The notes beneath the pieces were generated by a model, which worked only from the letters and a program-made list of their open reading frames with translations, did not search any database and was not told where the DNA came from. This document shows positions 11,405 to 44,859 of a stretch of 64,000 nt of DNA, piece by piece. Source of the DNA: Acheta domesticus. Its lineage: Eukaryota > Arthropoda > Insecta > Orthoptera > Gryllidae. The stretch lies in assembly GCA_031308135.1 (NCBI GenBank), contig JAHLJT010003656.1:52969827-53033826 (forward strand). Direction: 5' to 3'. The position numbers and the translations under genes are program-made. Positions within the stretch are counted from its first letter, which is position 1; each line of letters starts with the position of its first letter.

Positions 11405-11453
<49 letters not shown>
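11405..11453 (+). repeat. (TAA)n microsatellite tail of LINE copy 3
   Basis: About 16 TAA units after GTCGTGATTTAGTGAAA, ending cluster 1. Confidence 0.9.
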
Positions 11454-11455
<2 letters not shown>

Positions 11456-11871
11456 TTATTTTTTCCAACAGCAAGTGAGTTTTAAAAAATTGCTTTTTGT
11501 TCCTACAATAATCGAAATAATTTTGAAAGAGAACTAGAACTCCAGGAATTTTATTGCTTAAACTTTGAGAATGTTGAGCATGCTGACGATGTAACCGATG
11601 TAACATGAAAGGAGGTGCATGTGTTTTCTTTGACAGCACAAAAGAATGCTTAGAAAAACATGCGTTAGCTCGTGTTTCTGGTTTTGGAATAGACAACATT
11701 CCTAGTAGGACATGGTTCATTCAGCGGAAAAAGGAAACTTGCTGCTAAAGAATGATGATTAAAACAGAAGTGAGAATACGTCAATAGTTAAATTTTATTT
11801 GTACTGAACGATATTTTGTTTATTTATTGCAAAACAATATGTATCCCGTTGTAATATTTCTCGTAAATGTT
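11454..11871. other. Unclassified AT-rich DNA
   Basis: No recognisable gene or repeat between LINE copy 3 and the TIR element. Confidence 0.5.
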
Positions 11872-13549
11872 TTTTTACTTTCACGTATACACACGTATAT
11901 ACGTAGTATAGGGAAAGTTATGTACTGATGCGCGGAAAAACGACGGATTTTCTGCAGAAAAAAATCATTGCCGGGCCTTAATATCGAAATTAGTGGTGCT
12001 GCAGAATGGCATAGACTTTCCTGTATTAGTTTTCTACTTCCTTGGGTCTGGGCTAGCTATTCGGAATTGCCATATACTCGGCTCATCTGACATCTATCGC
12101 CGCCCAAAGTACATTTTTTAACATTTTTTAAGTTTTCAGTTTCTGAAACGTAGAACGGAAATATTAATTTTGGCATATTAAAGAACACTTAAACCTTGTA
12201 CTAAATAGCAATTTTCTTTGAAATATTTGGAGCCGTTTTTTAAAAAACCGAGGTTTAAGCACTACTTAAAATGCAAATTTTGAAGTTCTTTTCACAGAAA
12301 AATTTTGAGTTTTGGAAAAACGTCATTTGAAGCACCCACACTCACAAATACAATAGTGTTTACAAATTTCTGGAAATGTGCATATTAAAGGTGTGAGATT
12401 TATCAAATAATTACATTTATGTAATTTCTTCAAAAACAAAAAAATACTCAAAACTGAACTTTACGTCATATAAAAGAGTGCAATTTATACTACACGTCCC
12501 CAAGTTTGAAGAAAAAATTTGGAGCCATTTATGAGAAAATGCGGAGCGTTTCTGAAAATCCGGAAAGTTTGAGCTAGTTTTCATAGAAAAGAGTTGAATT
12601 GTCGAGAAACTTTACTTGACATTATTTAAAGTACGTGTACTTGTAAATATAATAAGGTGAACAAATCGCCTCTAATGTAAATAGTAAAGACGTGAGACAC
12701 ATGTCAAAAATTTACATTTTTGTAATTTTTGAAAAAGCAAAAGAATAAAGCAATATTAGATTTATGTCATCTAAAAGAATACATTTAGCACTACAGCTAC
12801 CAAAAGTTTAAAGAAACCATTGGTGTACTTTTTGAGAAAATCTCTTTTTGTAATTTTTTTAAAATTTCACATATTGTAAGCAATATTGCGCGAAAAGTAC
12901 TAAAATTTTCAAAAAAATGTACATGACCTTAAAGAAAAAACTCACTTTGGAGAACAGAAGGAAAAATCTCTATCTGCCTATTTTGTAGTTGGAGAAAGAC
13001 GTCCAATAAAATTCAGACTTTTGCAATTCAGAGTTATCCGTGAAAATCGGACCTATGCCACTTTAATAAGTGTATTTTACTCTATTCATTCAAGAAATTT
13101 AAAGAAAAAAATTGGAGCCGTTTTCGAGAAAATTTAGAAAATGTTCGGGGGACTTCATGCAAAGTAGCTCCAAATTTTACAGCATCTTTTTCAAAATCTC
13201 AAAGCTTCGGCTAGAACCAGATCGAGCGGGGAATATCCATTTTGGAAGAAATCGTACGTATGGTTTATGCGCTAACAGTGTTCACGGACGGACAGGACAG
13301 AGGGATATTTTCCTTTCAATTGATTTTCTGGTATCAAGGATCCATAAAAGAGAGTGTATGGCTGTACCACGTATTAGCGCATTTTTTTCTTAATTTAGCA
13401 ACAGGTTTTATCCACGTTTTCATTATCATGGCCCGGCAATGAATTTTTTTCCGCCGAAAATTCACTATTTTTTTCGCGCAGCATTACATAACTTTCCCTA
13501 TACTACGTATATCCCTCTGTGTATACGTACGTATACGGGAAAGTAAAAA
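11872..13549 (-). mobile_element. 1.68-kb non-autonomous element with CGTATACG-type terminal inverted repeats
   Basis: The left end TTTTTACTTTCACGTATACA...GTAGTATAGGGAAAGTTATG and the right end (inverted) share about 60 matching positions, with a short indel: the right end has an extra CGTACGTATAC-like block. The interior is AT-rich, has no transposase and holds a (TCCGTCTG)-type stretch. The same interior recurs at 4.2, 43.2, 61.0, 62.2 and 63.1 kb, so this is a dispersed family. TIRs and lack of coding point to a non-autonomous DNA transposon; the superfamily is not identified and target-site duplications are unclear. Confidence 0.65.
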
Positions 13550-15088
13550 GGTTAATGCATTGTCGCATGTTCGTCGTCCGTTGCCGAGCAGCGAGCCCTA
13601 GTAGCGTTGCGGGGCGACCTCACTGCGGAGCGCAGGACGCACAGCGGTTGAGGCGAGAGACGGCCAAGCGCGAACAGCTGAGCGACAGGTAGGGACGGCA
13701 AAATGTTGCAAAATATATAAAAAATGGATGTAATAATATCCTTGGTGCATAAAAAAAGTGATACCCATCATAGACCCTTTTTAGTGAAGTGATAAATATG
13801 ATCAAAAAAGAACGCAATATTTTACTAGCGGTCGGCAGCACCAAAAATGTAGCTGAACAAAACCACACAGATTTTTTCCACTAAGGAGCACACGCACTGC
13901 TGAAGATGATCAAATAAAAAATACACTCGTATAATACTACAATGAGTTACATATATCCAAAACGAAACACGTGCATAGCGACTATTAAATGGCCAGGTGT
14001 CGAATGAGAATAAGTGAAATAACACCATCAAATATTTGCAATTTTTAGTCAAAATCGAAAATATTTCCTCTTTTTTGTATTGTTCCTCAATTCCTGGGTA
14101 TCTAGCAAAACCACAGACACGTCTCATGTGGCTGTTTACTCGATTGTTTTAATTTCTGCGGGATTTGAAAATTAGTAATATGGACTAATACAATTTTTAT
14201 TAATAGTCACGTAATAATGCCATTCCTATACTCAACGCCAACACCAACTGTGAGGCGGATCAACGATAAACCCCATAATAAATTGCAATATAATTGAAGG
14301 AAATGTTTTTATACTTAAGAACAAATGCTATATGACGAGTATTCAACAATACATCTCAATCATTTTCAGTAAGATTCTGTTGTTTTTGAGCTATGGCAAA
14401 AACTCATATATTTTGAAAGTTTTCTCACCGTTGCGTTGAAACTATTACTTAAAGTTGAGAAAGTATCTAATACGATGAAATATTATGCGATGAAAGTGAC
14501 TCCTTGCCGAAAGAGAGGAGGAGGAAAAAACTAAGTTGTGGTCTCTCACGGACTCCAATACTACGCGACTGTTAAGATAATACACAAGCCAGCAGGAGTT
14601 AACCCAATCCACTTTGGCATGGGTCGCGAAATACGTCGCGCATTCACTTAGAATAACACCACTCCCATGTAAAATGCAAAGTTTTGACATGTCGCTTTTC
14701 TGATGCATCGACTGTATGCTATTAAACACTGTTTCCGGTTTATTTTATACACTTTTCTTCTTTTTAATGAAATTTCTAATTCGCGCAAAATATATATAAA
14801 AAATATATCAAAATATGTAGCGAAATATACATAAACCTTAACTTGCCTTAAGGGATATTTCTTTTAAAACTTCAGCTATTGACGAGTCTGATGCTAACGA
14901 CTGTAGATTAAAAATCAAGTGAATCTGAAGAGGTTTGTTAGGGAAAGAATGTAAAAATCAGCCCTGAAATTCAAGTATGAACCATTGTGTTCCTATGAAT
15001 TAAAAATGTTACAGTATCTATAAACTGCAGTATATCGAAATAGAAAAGGAAATAGCTGTGTGGCGCTGTGTGGTTGGCGTGCGCAGCG
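13550..15088. other. Intergenic DNA upstream of the tetraspanin gene
   Basis: A GC-richer patch lies at 13560-13700; the rest is AT-rich. The block 14285-14430 resembles 24780-24920 (TTAAGAACAAATGCTATATG and a TTTTGAGCTATGGCAA-like end), an old interspersed repeat. No clear promoter motif near 15089. Confidence 0.4.
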
Positions 15089-35504
<20,416 letters not shown>

Positions 35505-36470
35505 ACGAGGTGAATCCTAGACGTATTCGCATAGTTGTGTTTGAAGCAAATAACTAAACAAAAAATCTTTGGCAAAGGAACTGTACAAATTATTATTTCA
35601 TTTTTAAAAGTATAAATGTAACAAAAAGGATTCGGAGTCAAATATACTCAACCACGAAAGGGGACATACTTAGAAAAGCAACATAAAATATTGCCATTGC
35701 CAAGGTAGGCATATATTCTGTGACCAACGTATTTTACTTGTTAATAAATATACTTTCGAAAACCTACCATTCTTGTAAATTATTTGACACCAAAAAAAAC
35801 GCATGAATCAGGAAAAAGTGGCGACCACACTTATGGGAATGTCTAAACGCAATCGAGATTGAGGGTTGATACAACACCACGTGTGTTCTTACCGGATTTA
35901 AGCCCCATGGCCGCGCATACTTTTACCGACTGACTACTTCTGAAATTCCTTTCCAGAGATAGTTGAGGATCTGGTACCGGGAGAGCATTGAAAAACTTAC
36001 CAGAGTAAAAGCAGCTTGACAATCCGCCATAGTCAGGTCTCTCATTGACAGAGAGCCTTCTTATTGTATGTGCATTCAGCTCTTGGCGTCAATACTTAAT
36101 TCACACAAGCATACTAAGAGCCATGGCGAAGTGCATTAAAAGAAACCAGCCAAGACGAAGTGCAGATTATTTAAATTAAAACTAGATATAATAGTACATT
36201 AAAACATGCGAAACCAATACGAAACATAAAAGAAAATGCTCTAAGCAAAGGTGAACATAATTTTGCGAGACTGTAACGCACTATGGCACAATTTTTATTG
36301 CTACTACTTGTTCGGGAATCGAGATACAAGTTTGAAACAATTCCAAATCATATAATCAAACGCTCAAGTACCTTAATAAACATTCAAAATCAAGAAAGAC
36401 ACTGTAAACACAACTTCATTTTCATCCTGCCCTTGAACGCACGCTGCATGTCCAACATCTCCATCCGCTA
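35505..36470. other. 3' flank of the tetraspanin gene
   Basis: AT-rich with the polyadenylation candidate at 35743. The block 35840-36080 is moderately GC and may be an old transposon, but no motif was firm. Confidence 0.4.
35743..35748 (+). other. Candidate polyadenylation signal of the tetraspanin gene
   Basis: AATAAA lies about 240 bases after the stop codon of exon 6, in AT-rich sequence suitable for a short 3' UTR. Motif only; no downstream element was established. Confidence 0.4.
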
Positions 36471-37230
36471 CCCGGCGCCGCGAAAGCATGGAGCCACGCC
36501 CACTCCGCGTGGGCACTTCGCACCAGCGCCCCGGGCCACCCGCCCGCCCGCCTGCAGAGGGCGCTTATCACGGGGCGCGGCGGGGGCGGCGGATGGCCGG
36601 CGATGGGCCGTCCCGTCCGTTGGGCGGCTGGGCGGTGGGGCGATGGGCGATAGCGGGCGCTCCGCGGCGCTGCTCGTGCGCTCGACGCGTCGTTACCAGT
36701 CTTATCACGCGCGTTCCATCCCGGAGGCCCCGCGCCGCGCCAGACCGAGCCGAGCCGAGCCGCGCGTCCGCCCGCGCCCGAACCCGCGCCCCGCCCCGCC
36801 CCGCCCCGCCCCGCCCCGCCCCGCCCCGCCCCGCCCCGCCTCCGCGCCGATTTCGTAAGCCCGCGCCGCGCCGCCGCCACCCACGCGCGCGATGTTAACT
36901 TTCACTTAAATATCTTCATAACGGGCGCTGGCGCAACCTGCCCGACTGGTTTCCGGAGGTGCGGGGGCGGGGCTGGGGCGAGGGCGGGCGCGGGGGCGGG
37001 CCGTGCGCCCCTTCGCGGCCCGAGGCACCGCGATTTGTCAAACGTCGCGGCGGCGCCGCTAATAGATTCCCCGCGCCCTCGGCCCCAGGCCGCCCCCGCG
37101 GCCCTCCCCGCCTCGCCCCGCCCCGCCCCGCCCCCAGCCCCGCCTCCGAGGCGCACGACCCGGCCCCACTCGCTCACGGCCTGCGCGGGGCAGCCGCGCG
37201 AATCCACGCGGACTCTCGGCCCCGATGTCG
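36470..37230. other. Large GC-rich, CpG-dense island with a (CCCCG)n tract
   Basis: About 0.76 kb of very high GC with GCTTATCACG and CTTATCACGC (GATA-type sites) inside, and purine/pyrimidine skewed runs. No supported exon. It lies 1 kb downstream of the tetraspanin stop and could be a regulatory island or the start of an unseen gene. Confidence 0.5.
36789..36840 (+). repeat. (CCCCG)n pentanucleotide repeat
   Basis: About ten units of CCCCG without interruption; G-rich on the - strand. Confidence 0.95.
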
Positions 37231-40200
37231 AGTTGAATCTTTCGGCCCTCATACGCGAATGCTCTCGTTCTTCTATGGTACTCATTTCACAAACAATTTC
37301 TCTCGTCACGAAACCCAACTTCAAAGCAATACAATACGTATTGTGCACAGAAAACAACACACACTGAAACTCGCTATCAAATGATACAAGAATTGCAAAA
37401 TCGCTCACTATTTTGAGTCATGTGGAAAATTCAGAACCGTACTGATTTAAGATTATTAGCATTTCCAAGTTTCAGTTCACACAGGTTTTTAAACTGTTCC
37501 GCATACTTTATACCCATTTCTCAACAAGCCGTAGAGGTGCTAGCTAATCCAAACAAGAGGATTTTCAGTTTTTTTTAGAGAGACTTAATACAAAGTGATT
37601 TTTAGAGGATGATTTTCTGAGCCAAGAATGTCTCCCCGCAGTGGCATCTTGCTGGTGAGAGGGCTTGCAACAGAAGTGATGTTGGTAGCACAAGCTTCAG
37701 CTTGAAAAACTTAAATTTCCTACTCACCACAATCATACTAGATGCTGGAAATGTTGTCCCCTTTTCTTGTTTTCCAGCGATGTGGTTGCTACCAAAATAA
37801 TTGTATTTTTTAATATAAGGTCCTGATTCTGCTCAGTATGGAGAGACTTTTCTGGCGCACGTATATAATCTTGAAACACTGATAAATTTGAAATGTCATT
37901 TAAATCACAGCCCTCATATTATCAAAAACCCATGTTACATTCCAAATCATCAACTGCCTCTTCAACTCTTCCTACATCCCTAGAAAATATACAATTATCA
38001 AACAAGCTAGCCATATTTTTATCAACCACATTGTACTTTGCTTTAGGCAGTACTCATCTCATGTGTAAAGAACACATAGATATACAGGTCATGATTGACT
38101 TTTTAATCAAACGATTTCTCCAGTGTGCACCATCAACATCCTTATCAGTTTCAATAGTCTTTATATTTCTATAAACTTTGTAAAATTGTTCATTACTATC
38201 GGTTTATTATTTCACTCATACCTCTGCAATTCAAAAAGCTAAAGGGTACAAGGTTAATGAAAAATAAATTTGAAACAAATAAAAATATGCTCATCAATAT
38301 TGTGCAAGTGAAAATGGAAAATAAATTGTTGTAATCTGAGCCAGCAACGCTAAGCAATATAAGTTGCACAAATAGAAGCGAAGCGTTTTACGCCGATCTT
38401 ACCCCCTTCAAATACACACCGACACCCATCTCTAAAAGCTGTTACCAGACCTATTCTCGTTAACTAAAGTTCAATCTGGGATTCAGCAGCAAAATACCTC
38501 ATCCAAAAACTCAATTCCACATGCTCTACACTTCTAACTAGGAATACAAACCCCAAAAAGGATACATATCCGAAGGAAAATACCCACAGTTTGTTTGCAG
38601 GAAACAACCCACAGATTCTCTTTAATCCTAATTCGTCTTATTCCTTAAAAAGAATTCTCAATCAGTGTTGATTTTTTAATAGAAATTCTTGACTTAAACC
38701 CCTGTATCTATTCCATTCAAACCCAAATTATTTGATAACCTTTACTTACAATTTCTCAAATGTAATATCACCCCTGTATTCTCATATTCATTGTTTACAC
38801 CATAGCTGACGCCTGCTAAGATATAATATTAATATATAATATACAACACGTAAAATATTCACATTTTCCACATACTTGACAGTAACCATTCTGCTGTTGC
38901 GGTCCACTAGTTACATGGACTTCCAAACTGCATTTGATACTCAACAAATTACGATTGTTTTAGGTTAATATCTTGAGAATATTTATTACGAAGTTACTTA
39001 CTTCAACATGAAGGCTAACTCTTACGGAAGAGTTGTGTATACATCGACGTAAGGCAACATTAAATACTCGAAAGCAATTTACCAAGAAAAAAATAATTAC
39101 AATATTTTACACAAACATTAAAATAGTATTATTTGTTTAATATTTTATCAATAATACAATACCCAATAGTATTATAATATTTTGATCTTGAATACTTACC
39201 GAAGAATCTTCAATAAAAGTTCAAATACACCTGCTTTGCAAGAGAATGAATTTAGGATAAAACTATCCGAAATGAAATAATTCTTAGAAACCAATTTATT
39301 AATGTGGAGTTGGAAAGGTTGAGTTTGAGGATTTTCTATTTTATTTAGTTTTGCATCTCTTGCAAACTCATTATTAAATAATATTCTATAAAAAACAGAT
39401 CTATTGGGTGATAAAACACGTATTTCAGGCTCTGAGGAGAGTCGAAGAGTACTACTTTCTCGAAAAGAAAAATTGCACAAATATCCACACAATGGCTGAA
39501 GATTAATGGGTTTCAAACACTCTAAGAGGTGTATCTAATTTCACTGGTACAATGTGAACTTTTCTTTTTAATTCCCATTTCCTGCTTACACAGACATTTA
39601 TTACCTTGTTTGTACTTCACTTTATACTGAAAAAGAGAGTGGAATAATTAATATCTTCAGTTGGTGGGGGGCACATCCAGGAAACGAACTTGATGTGCGA
39701 AAGAAACTCCGAAGATAATGGTAATGTAGGAAATATAAGAGTACTATGCTACCTTTATTCGAGGGAATGCTCCAAAATACTTTTCCGTTTTGGAGGTCTC
39801 TCTCTCGTATAAACATGGACGTTTGTTTGTTTGAGATTGATAAACTCCGTCACTGTCTTTCGTGATCTCTACGAAACTTACGAACATCCGAGTGCAGAGT
39901 ACTTTATTTTCCTTTCACGTAAATGATTTCTTTGTAATAATGAGTACTCCCCTTTTATCCTCAAGGTATTCCAAACCATTACGTTTTTGCAGTGGGAGTG
40001 TTTGGTGTACCTAAGTTTACGCACTGAACAATTTCAAATAATTTATTTACGTCCGTACTTCAAAGCTAGAATTTTATCGCTAATGAAAATGCAATATCTT
40101 GAACATGAATATGGCGCTTTATCTTCTCCCTCTGAACCTTTAATCCTAACAATGTGATCTGATCAGTCACAGGAGCAATTGTTTTTACATTCATTTCTGC

Positions 40201-41215
40201 CAAATGGGGCAGTAGGTAACATAGAAATAATTGGCATTTATTTCACAAATGTTGACTAGCTTGCAGGCGCTGTGATATTCCCAAATACGTTTGTCATTCC
40301 GTCAACTGCAGAAAGTTAGAGTGAACCCAAGTACACGTGAAGATAGAATCAAGAGTTTACATGAATATTATTTACACTTTTGATCATTTTTGATCATTTT
40401 TGACTAAGAGTCTGTATAACGTGGATTAAGGTGTGAGTGTATTGAAAGCACTGGTTTAATATTCCGTGATCTTGGAATGTGGATGGTCTCTCAATTTATC
40501 TATCAAAGATTTCTTATTAATATTCTCACGTGGTTTTTGAACTGATTTGTATCAAACAGTTGAACTGATTTGTATCCAACGAGCTAGAATATTCTAACTC
40601 CTTTGTATCAAACAAAAACGGTTGAGTGATCTTCGTCGATATTCAGCAGTTTTTGAACCTACCAAAATAATCGATCCCCTCCCTGACTCAAGCTCTAGAA
40701 GTCTTCTGTCATATCAAGATGGAGCAAAATCTGCATAACATCTTTCCATTTACTTCCCTAAGGGTACAATCAGACTGAATGCGACGGGTCACAGTACTTG
40801 AGATGTGTTTACGCTCATAGGTACGCGTGATTGCATACTGCCGCGCAACCGCGACACGTCGTCTCCTGTCTATTTGAACACTAAATTTTCTATTACGCAA
40901 TTGTCTCAAAAGTTGTCCAAAACACCCACTTTCTGTCCTTGGATAGCACAGACAGCCACATCGCTGTTTTCGTGCACTTTCCAAGCTGATGAGACGAATT
41001 GAAGTCGAAACAGAATCTGGGAAAGATGACATAGGCGTAAGCCAAAGAATATGGTTGCCTTTTCACAACACCACTTCACGAGCAAAAGCTCTCGGTGGAT
41101 TCGGCGGCCCCAAAGACGAAGTTTGTCAAGGGACTTTGCCGTTTTCCAAAACCAAAAGGCGAAGCTTTTGTGATTGGAGATGTGAGGCAAAATGGGATAA
41201 TATGTAAACACAAGC
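37231..41215. other. Intergenic AT-rich DNA, no gene recognised
   Basis: Only short chance frames. A small direct repeat TTTTGATCA lies near 40378-40402, and TTGAACTGATTTGTATC is duplicated near 40535-40575. Confidence 0.5.
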
Positions 41216-41530
41216 AATAGTGTCGTGGCGATCTCGGGCCGAAGGATCGCGGGTTCAAATCCCGCTTCGGGCATGGTTATATTTGTGTTTGTCCTTTCAC
41301 TCCCTATCATCAACTCATCATGCCATATTCACAGTTACCATAATGTAAATCCCAATAGTGGTCGCTAACAACAAAACTTTAACTCAACAACCAACTTAAT
41401 TACTGTCTGATTTTAGGATACAGAGAAACTTATTTATGTCGACCACGTGAGTAATACCTTAAAATTGTTCTTTTAAAGGAGTGGTCTTAAAGAGAATATA
41501 GCACTAATAAACTGCACTCACAGCTGCTGC
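41216..41530 (+). mobile_element. tRNA-derived SINE (family B) with body
   Basis: CTCGGGCCGAAGG and the B box CGGGTTCAAATCCCGC, then GGGCATGGTTATATTTGTG, CACAGTTACCATAATG, CGACCACGTGAGTAATACC and GGAGTGGTCTTAAAG. The A-box end is partly missing. The body is the inverted counterpart of 62650-63020. It is followed by (GCT)5 at 41523-41537. Confidence 0.7.
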
Positions 41531-42129
41531 TGCTGCTACTAATCTTTATACGCCACGTATTGTAACACTATTCTGGTTTCAAATGAAAGAATTAATGTGG
41601 TTACAAAAAAGAATTGCACAATGTACTTTACGAATTGTCCTTCAGGTACTGAGTTATTGAAATAATGTGGTCTGATTATCATAATCCAAAGGTATTTGTT
41701 TCTGTGAAATTATTTTTCAAATTTATAAAACGATAGTTTCTCCACATTTTCTGGAAGGTGTGGGAGTTATCGTGAAATCTGATGCGCCTGCAGTTGCTTA
41801 TCTGAAAGACAACGGAAGCGACCTACGACGTACCGTGCTCACAGTAATACGTAAACTCTTGGGTTTATTAATTTAGTGCAAGGTTTTCTGGTCGTCTTAT
41901 AAGAAATGCAATGTTACTTTCCGACAAAAATTCATGTCATTGGTCTGGAAGAGGGGTGGCCGTCTTGCATTGGTCTTGTGGAATGAATGTCTTGCATTGC
42001 AATGCATTGGTCTTGTGGAATGATTATTCCCTTCCGTAGAAAACTGGTCTCGAGAAGGGGTGGTCTTCTCAAATAGGTTGTCATGTCGAGAAGTTTCACT
42101 GCATATCTCTGAAATCCTTTGCTTGCCAT
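41531..42129. other. Unclassified DNA with local duplications
   Basis: GCATTGGTCTTGTGGAATGA occurs twice at 41970-42023 and GAGAAGGGGTGGTC-like blocks recur, so there is a local tandem rearrangement. No gene. Confidence 0.4.
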
Positions 42130-42760
42130 GACTCCCATTTCACATAGGACTAAGCTGGCCCACACGACTGGTTCTCCCGCACGGCCTGCCTCCTGGGAAT
42201 CGCGGAGAGCTTGTCCCGGTCGATCCCCTTCCCCTCCGCCCCCCCCCCCGCGCGGGCGCCCCCGCCCCCCTGCAATTAGGGCTCGGCTCCGTTTCACGTT
42301 CATTCCCGCGGCGCGAGGGGGCGGCCGGGCAAGTGGGTGGGCGAGCGGGTGAGCGAGCGAGCGGCCGAGGGGGTGGGTGAGCAACCGGGCGAGGGGGTAG
42401 GCGAGGGGGGCGGGCGAGGGGCAGGAGGGTGGACGGGCGAGGGGGCGGGCTAGGGGATGGGTGTGGGGGCGGGCGAAGGGGGCGGGCGAGGGGGTGGGCG
42501 GAGGGGGCGGGCGAGGGGGTGGGTGTGGGGGCGGGCGAGGGGGCGCGCGCTGTGTACTCTACGCCGCGGAGGCCGGGCAGAGAGCGCGCGCGCGACGCGG
42601 AACCAATCACTGATTAGGGCTCCGCACCGGCGTGGCCGGGTCGGGCCGCGGTTGGGGGCGCGGGGCAAATCTGTAATGAAGTCATACGGCGCATGCGCCC
42701 GCACACCCCGCAGAGATCGATGAGAACGCGGGGGTTGGCAGGCGCCCGACAAGGGACGTG
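42130..42760. other. GC-rich, CpG-dense island with G-rich minisatellite
   Basis: Very GC-rich. Long frames on both strands are composition artefacts (Pro/Arg/Gly runs). It contains the minisatellite at 42330-42550. Confidence 0.5.
42330..42550 (+). repeat. G-rich minisatellite, (GGGCGAGGGGGC/T)n
   Basis: Roughly 18 degenerate units of 10-14 bases built on GGGCGAGGGGG. Four-G runs make quadruplex formation plausible. Confidence 0.8.
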
Positions 42761-43224
42761 ACCCTCGATTGTCGTGTTCGCCTCACAAATGCTTTCCGGT
42801 GGGTGCAGCATTCAGCCAGGAGCACGTAGAGTATTCAGTCTGTAGAATGCCAGTAATCTGTGTCCAAGAACATTTAAGATTTTGTAACTATTTGGCTCGC
42901 AGAAAGTCCCTTTTCACTTTCTGTCTCCAGGATCACGAATCAAGCAATATTGAAACGCAGAAAGACTACGTTGAATGCCACTCGTCACTCGTGTCTTGGG
43001 AATTTTAAATTCTAGCTTCATTTTAATAACTGAATACCAAAATGAAATATTTAGTAATACGTGTCAGTCCAGTAAAATTATGTCACTAAAGGGAAATTTA
43101 CATTGTTAAAATTCATCATTTTCTTAGCATTTCTTTTCTTAATTTTAATCAATTACTACTGTTGTTTTTTTTGTGCATTGTGATTTAAATTAATTTCCGA
43201 CTTCAATATTTTCGTAGACACAAC
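42761..43224. other. Unclassified AT-rich DNA
   Basis: A 79-codon frame at 42769-43008 is not recognised. Confidence 0.4.
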
Positions 43225-43690
43225 AAATGATGTTAACTTTTTATTTCTGTTTCAAAAAGAAACAGAAATTCTTTATTTTCTCGCCTTTACGCGAATTACC
43301 TTCTCGTCTTTACGAATTACTTAGTAAGAAGAGAAATGTATGTAATCGTGCTCCAAAGAATGACAAATTTTTGGCAGAAAAATTCTTATTTCCGAGCCCT
43401 AGTAATGAAAAAGTGGATAAATACTATTGCTAAATATAGAAAAAACACGTGGTGTAGCCAGAATCCATGTTTCGGGGGTCCTTAATGCCGAAAAATCGAT
43501 TGACGGCAAACATTCCTCTCCTTCTGTGGTCCGCTTGTGATCATTTCTAGCGTCTAAACCGTATTTTCTCCAAAAATGATATTTTCTGATCGATCTGAAT
43601 GAAAGATTTGGAAGTTTCAAACGGATATATTGACTTATGTGGACGAAAATCAAACGGATATATTGATTTTTACATGAATCGAGCATTTAC
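43225..43690 (+). mobile_element. Fragment of the CGTATACG-TIR element
   Basis: ATGTATGTAATCGTGC, AAAAAGTGGATAAA, AACACGTGGTGTAGCCAGAATCC-type and GGGTCCTTAATGCCGAAAAA blocks follow the family order. It is diverged and lacks the outer terminus. Confidence 0.6.
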
Positions 43691-44811
43691 GTTTTTATGC
43701 GTTTGCCCTTGTTCGTCCCATAAGACTGTTCTGTGGTGCAGTGGTATGAGTGATTGGAAATGGCTGTAGTGATATGAGTGACGACTCTGACGACCTGCAT
43801 TCGGAAGCGGAAAAAAGGTTTTTCGTGGTTAAGAAGGTGTTGCAAGTTTGTGTAGTAGTATAATATAGCGGTGCAGTGGTGCAGTTAGAAATAATGCGAG
43901 AAAATATGTGATTTTGTAGCACCCCTAGTTACTTTCTCACTAAGCAAAAGTAATGAGGATTCTCCTTATTTCCACTGATCCGGAACCAATTGTAAATGCT
44001 GAATGATATATTCTTTCCCTTGCTGCACATTTCTTTCTATGATTAATCTAAACCCAATACAAAAAACCAAATAAAATTCATTTTATAATAATACTGTTGG
44101 TATATTAGTTACTTTTTGTACAGTGTAGTTCTAAATAGCTGTACATCTGTAACAACGGTTGTAAAGTTCTTGTGGGCTTGTAATCCTAACTCCATTATAT
44201 TTCTCTCCACCATCTCTTGATCCAAGCACATTCTATGTGGTCCACGGCTTTGGATTAACACACTAACCCTGGGTTGCATGAACCTATTTAAATATTAGTT
44301 AAACGCTATTGGACCTGTAAGTGTTGTCTTTACGGAAGAGAGCGTTGCAAGAACGTTCTTTAAGTTAAACGATTCGTTAAAGTACTCTCTAAATTATAGA
44401 TTGAAAATTGGACCTGTAACTGTGAACAATTTGTTCACTTTCCCCATACTATAATACTACCTACGAAAAAAAAATTATCTTTCATATAATTAGTCGCATG
44501 AACTTCCAGGCCATTGGTGACCACAATGAAAAGACAATATATACAAAGTACAACAGAACATACAACAGCATTTAAAAGTAAAGCATAAATACATAATTTG
44601 TCAAATTAAGTGTAACATTAAATGACGACCATTAACAATCACATTAATCAAACAAGAATATAAACAAAAACAGAACACAAACAATCATCAGAATACTCCT
44701 ACTGCGCATTACAATACAGTGTGATACTCCCCTAACTGAACCCACTATCATCGTTTAGTCTTAGAGATTAGTATTAGTATAACTGTTGATAATGTAGATA
44801 CCTTTTTCAAT
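43691..44811. other. Unclassified AT-rich DNA
   Basis: No gene or assignable repeat. Confidence 0.4.
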
Positions 44812-44859
44812 AAAGGATGAGACACTGATGTTGTCTGGTATCAATGTTTTTATTTAGAG

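Noticed and set aside
35840..36080. Possible mariner transposase end (LPDLSPMAAHTFTD in one frame)
   Set aside because: Only a weak resemblance to the SPDL.P box; no other blocks in order and several stops.
36283..37408. Several frames of 100-190 codons
   Set aside because: They cross the (CCCCG)n tract and CpG island, and exist on both strands with Pro/Ala/Arg/Gly runs.
41216..41275. A possible tRNA gene, because of the GGGTTCAAATCCC B box
   Set aside because: No acceptor stem or complete cloverleaf was found, and the same head with its body occurs elsewhere in the window, so it is a SINE.
42140..42752. 156-codon - strand frame and overlapping frames
   Set aside because: Produced by the G-rich minisatellite; repetitive Pro/Arg/Ser text without a domain.
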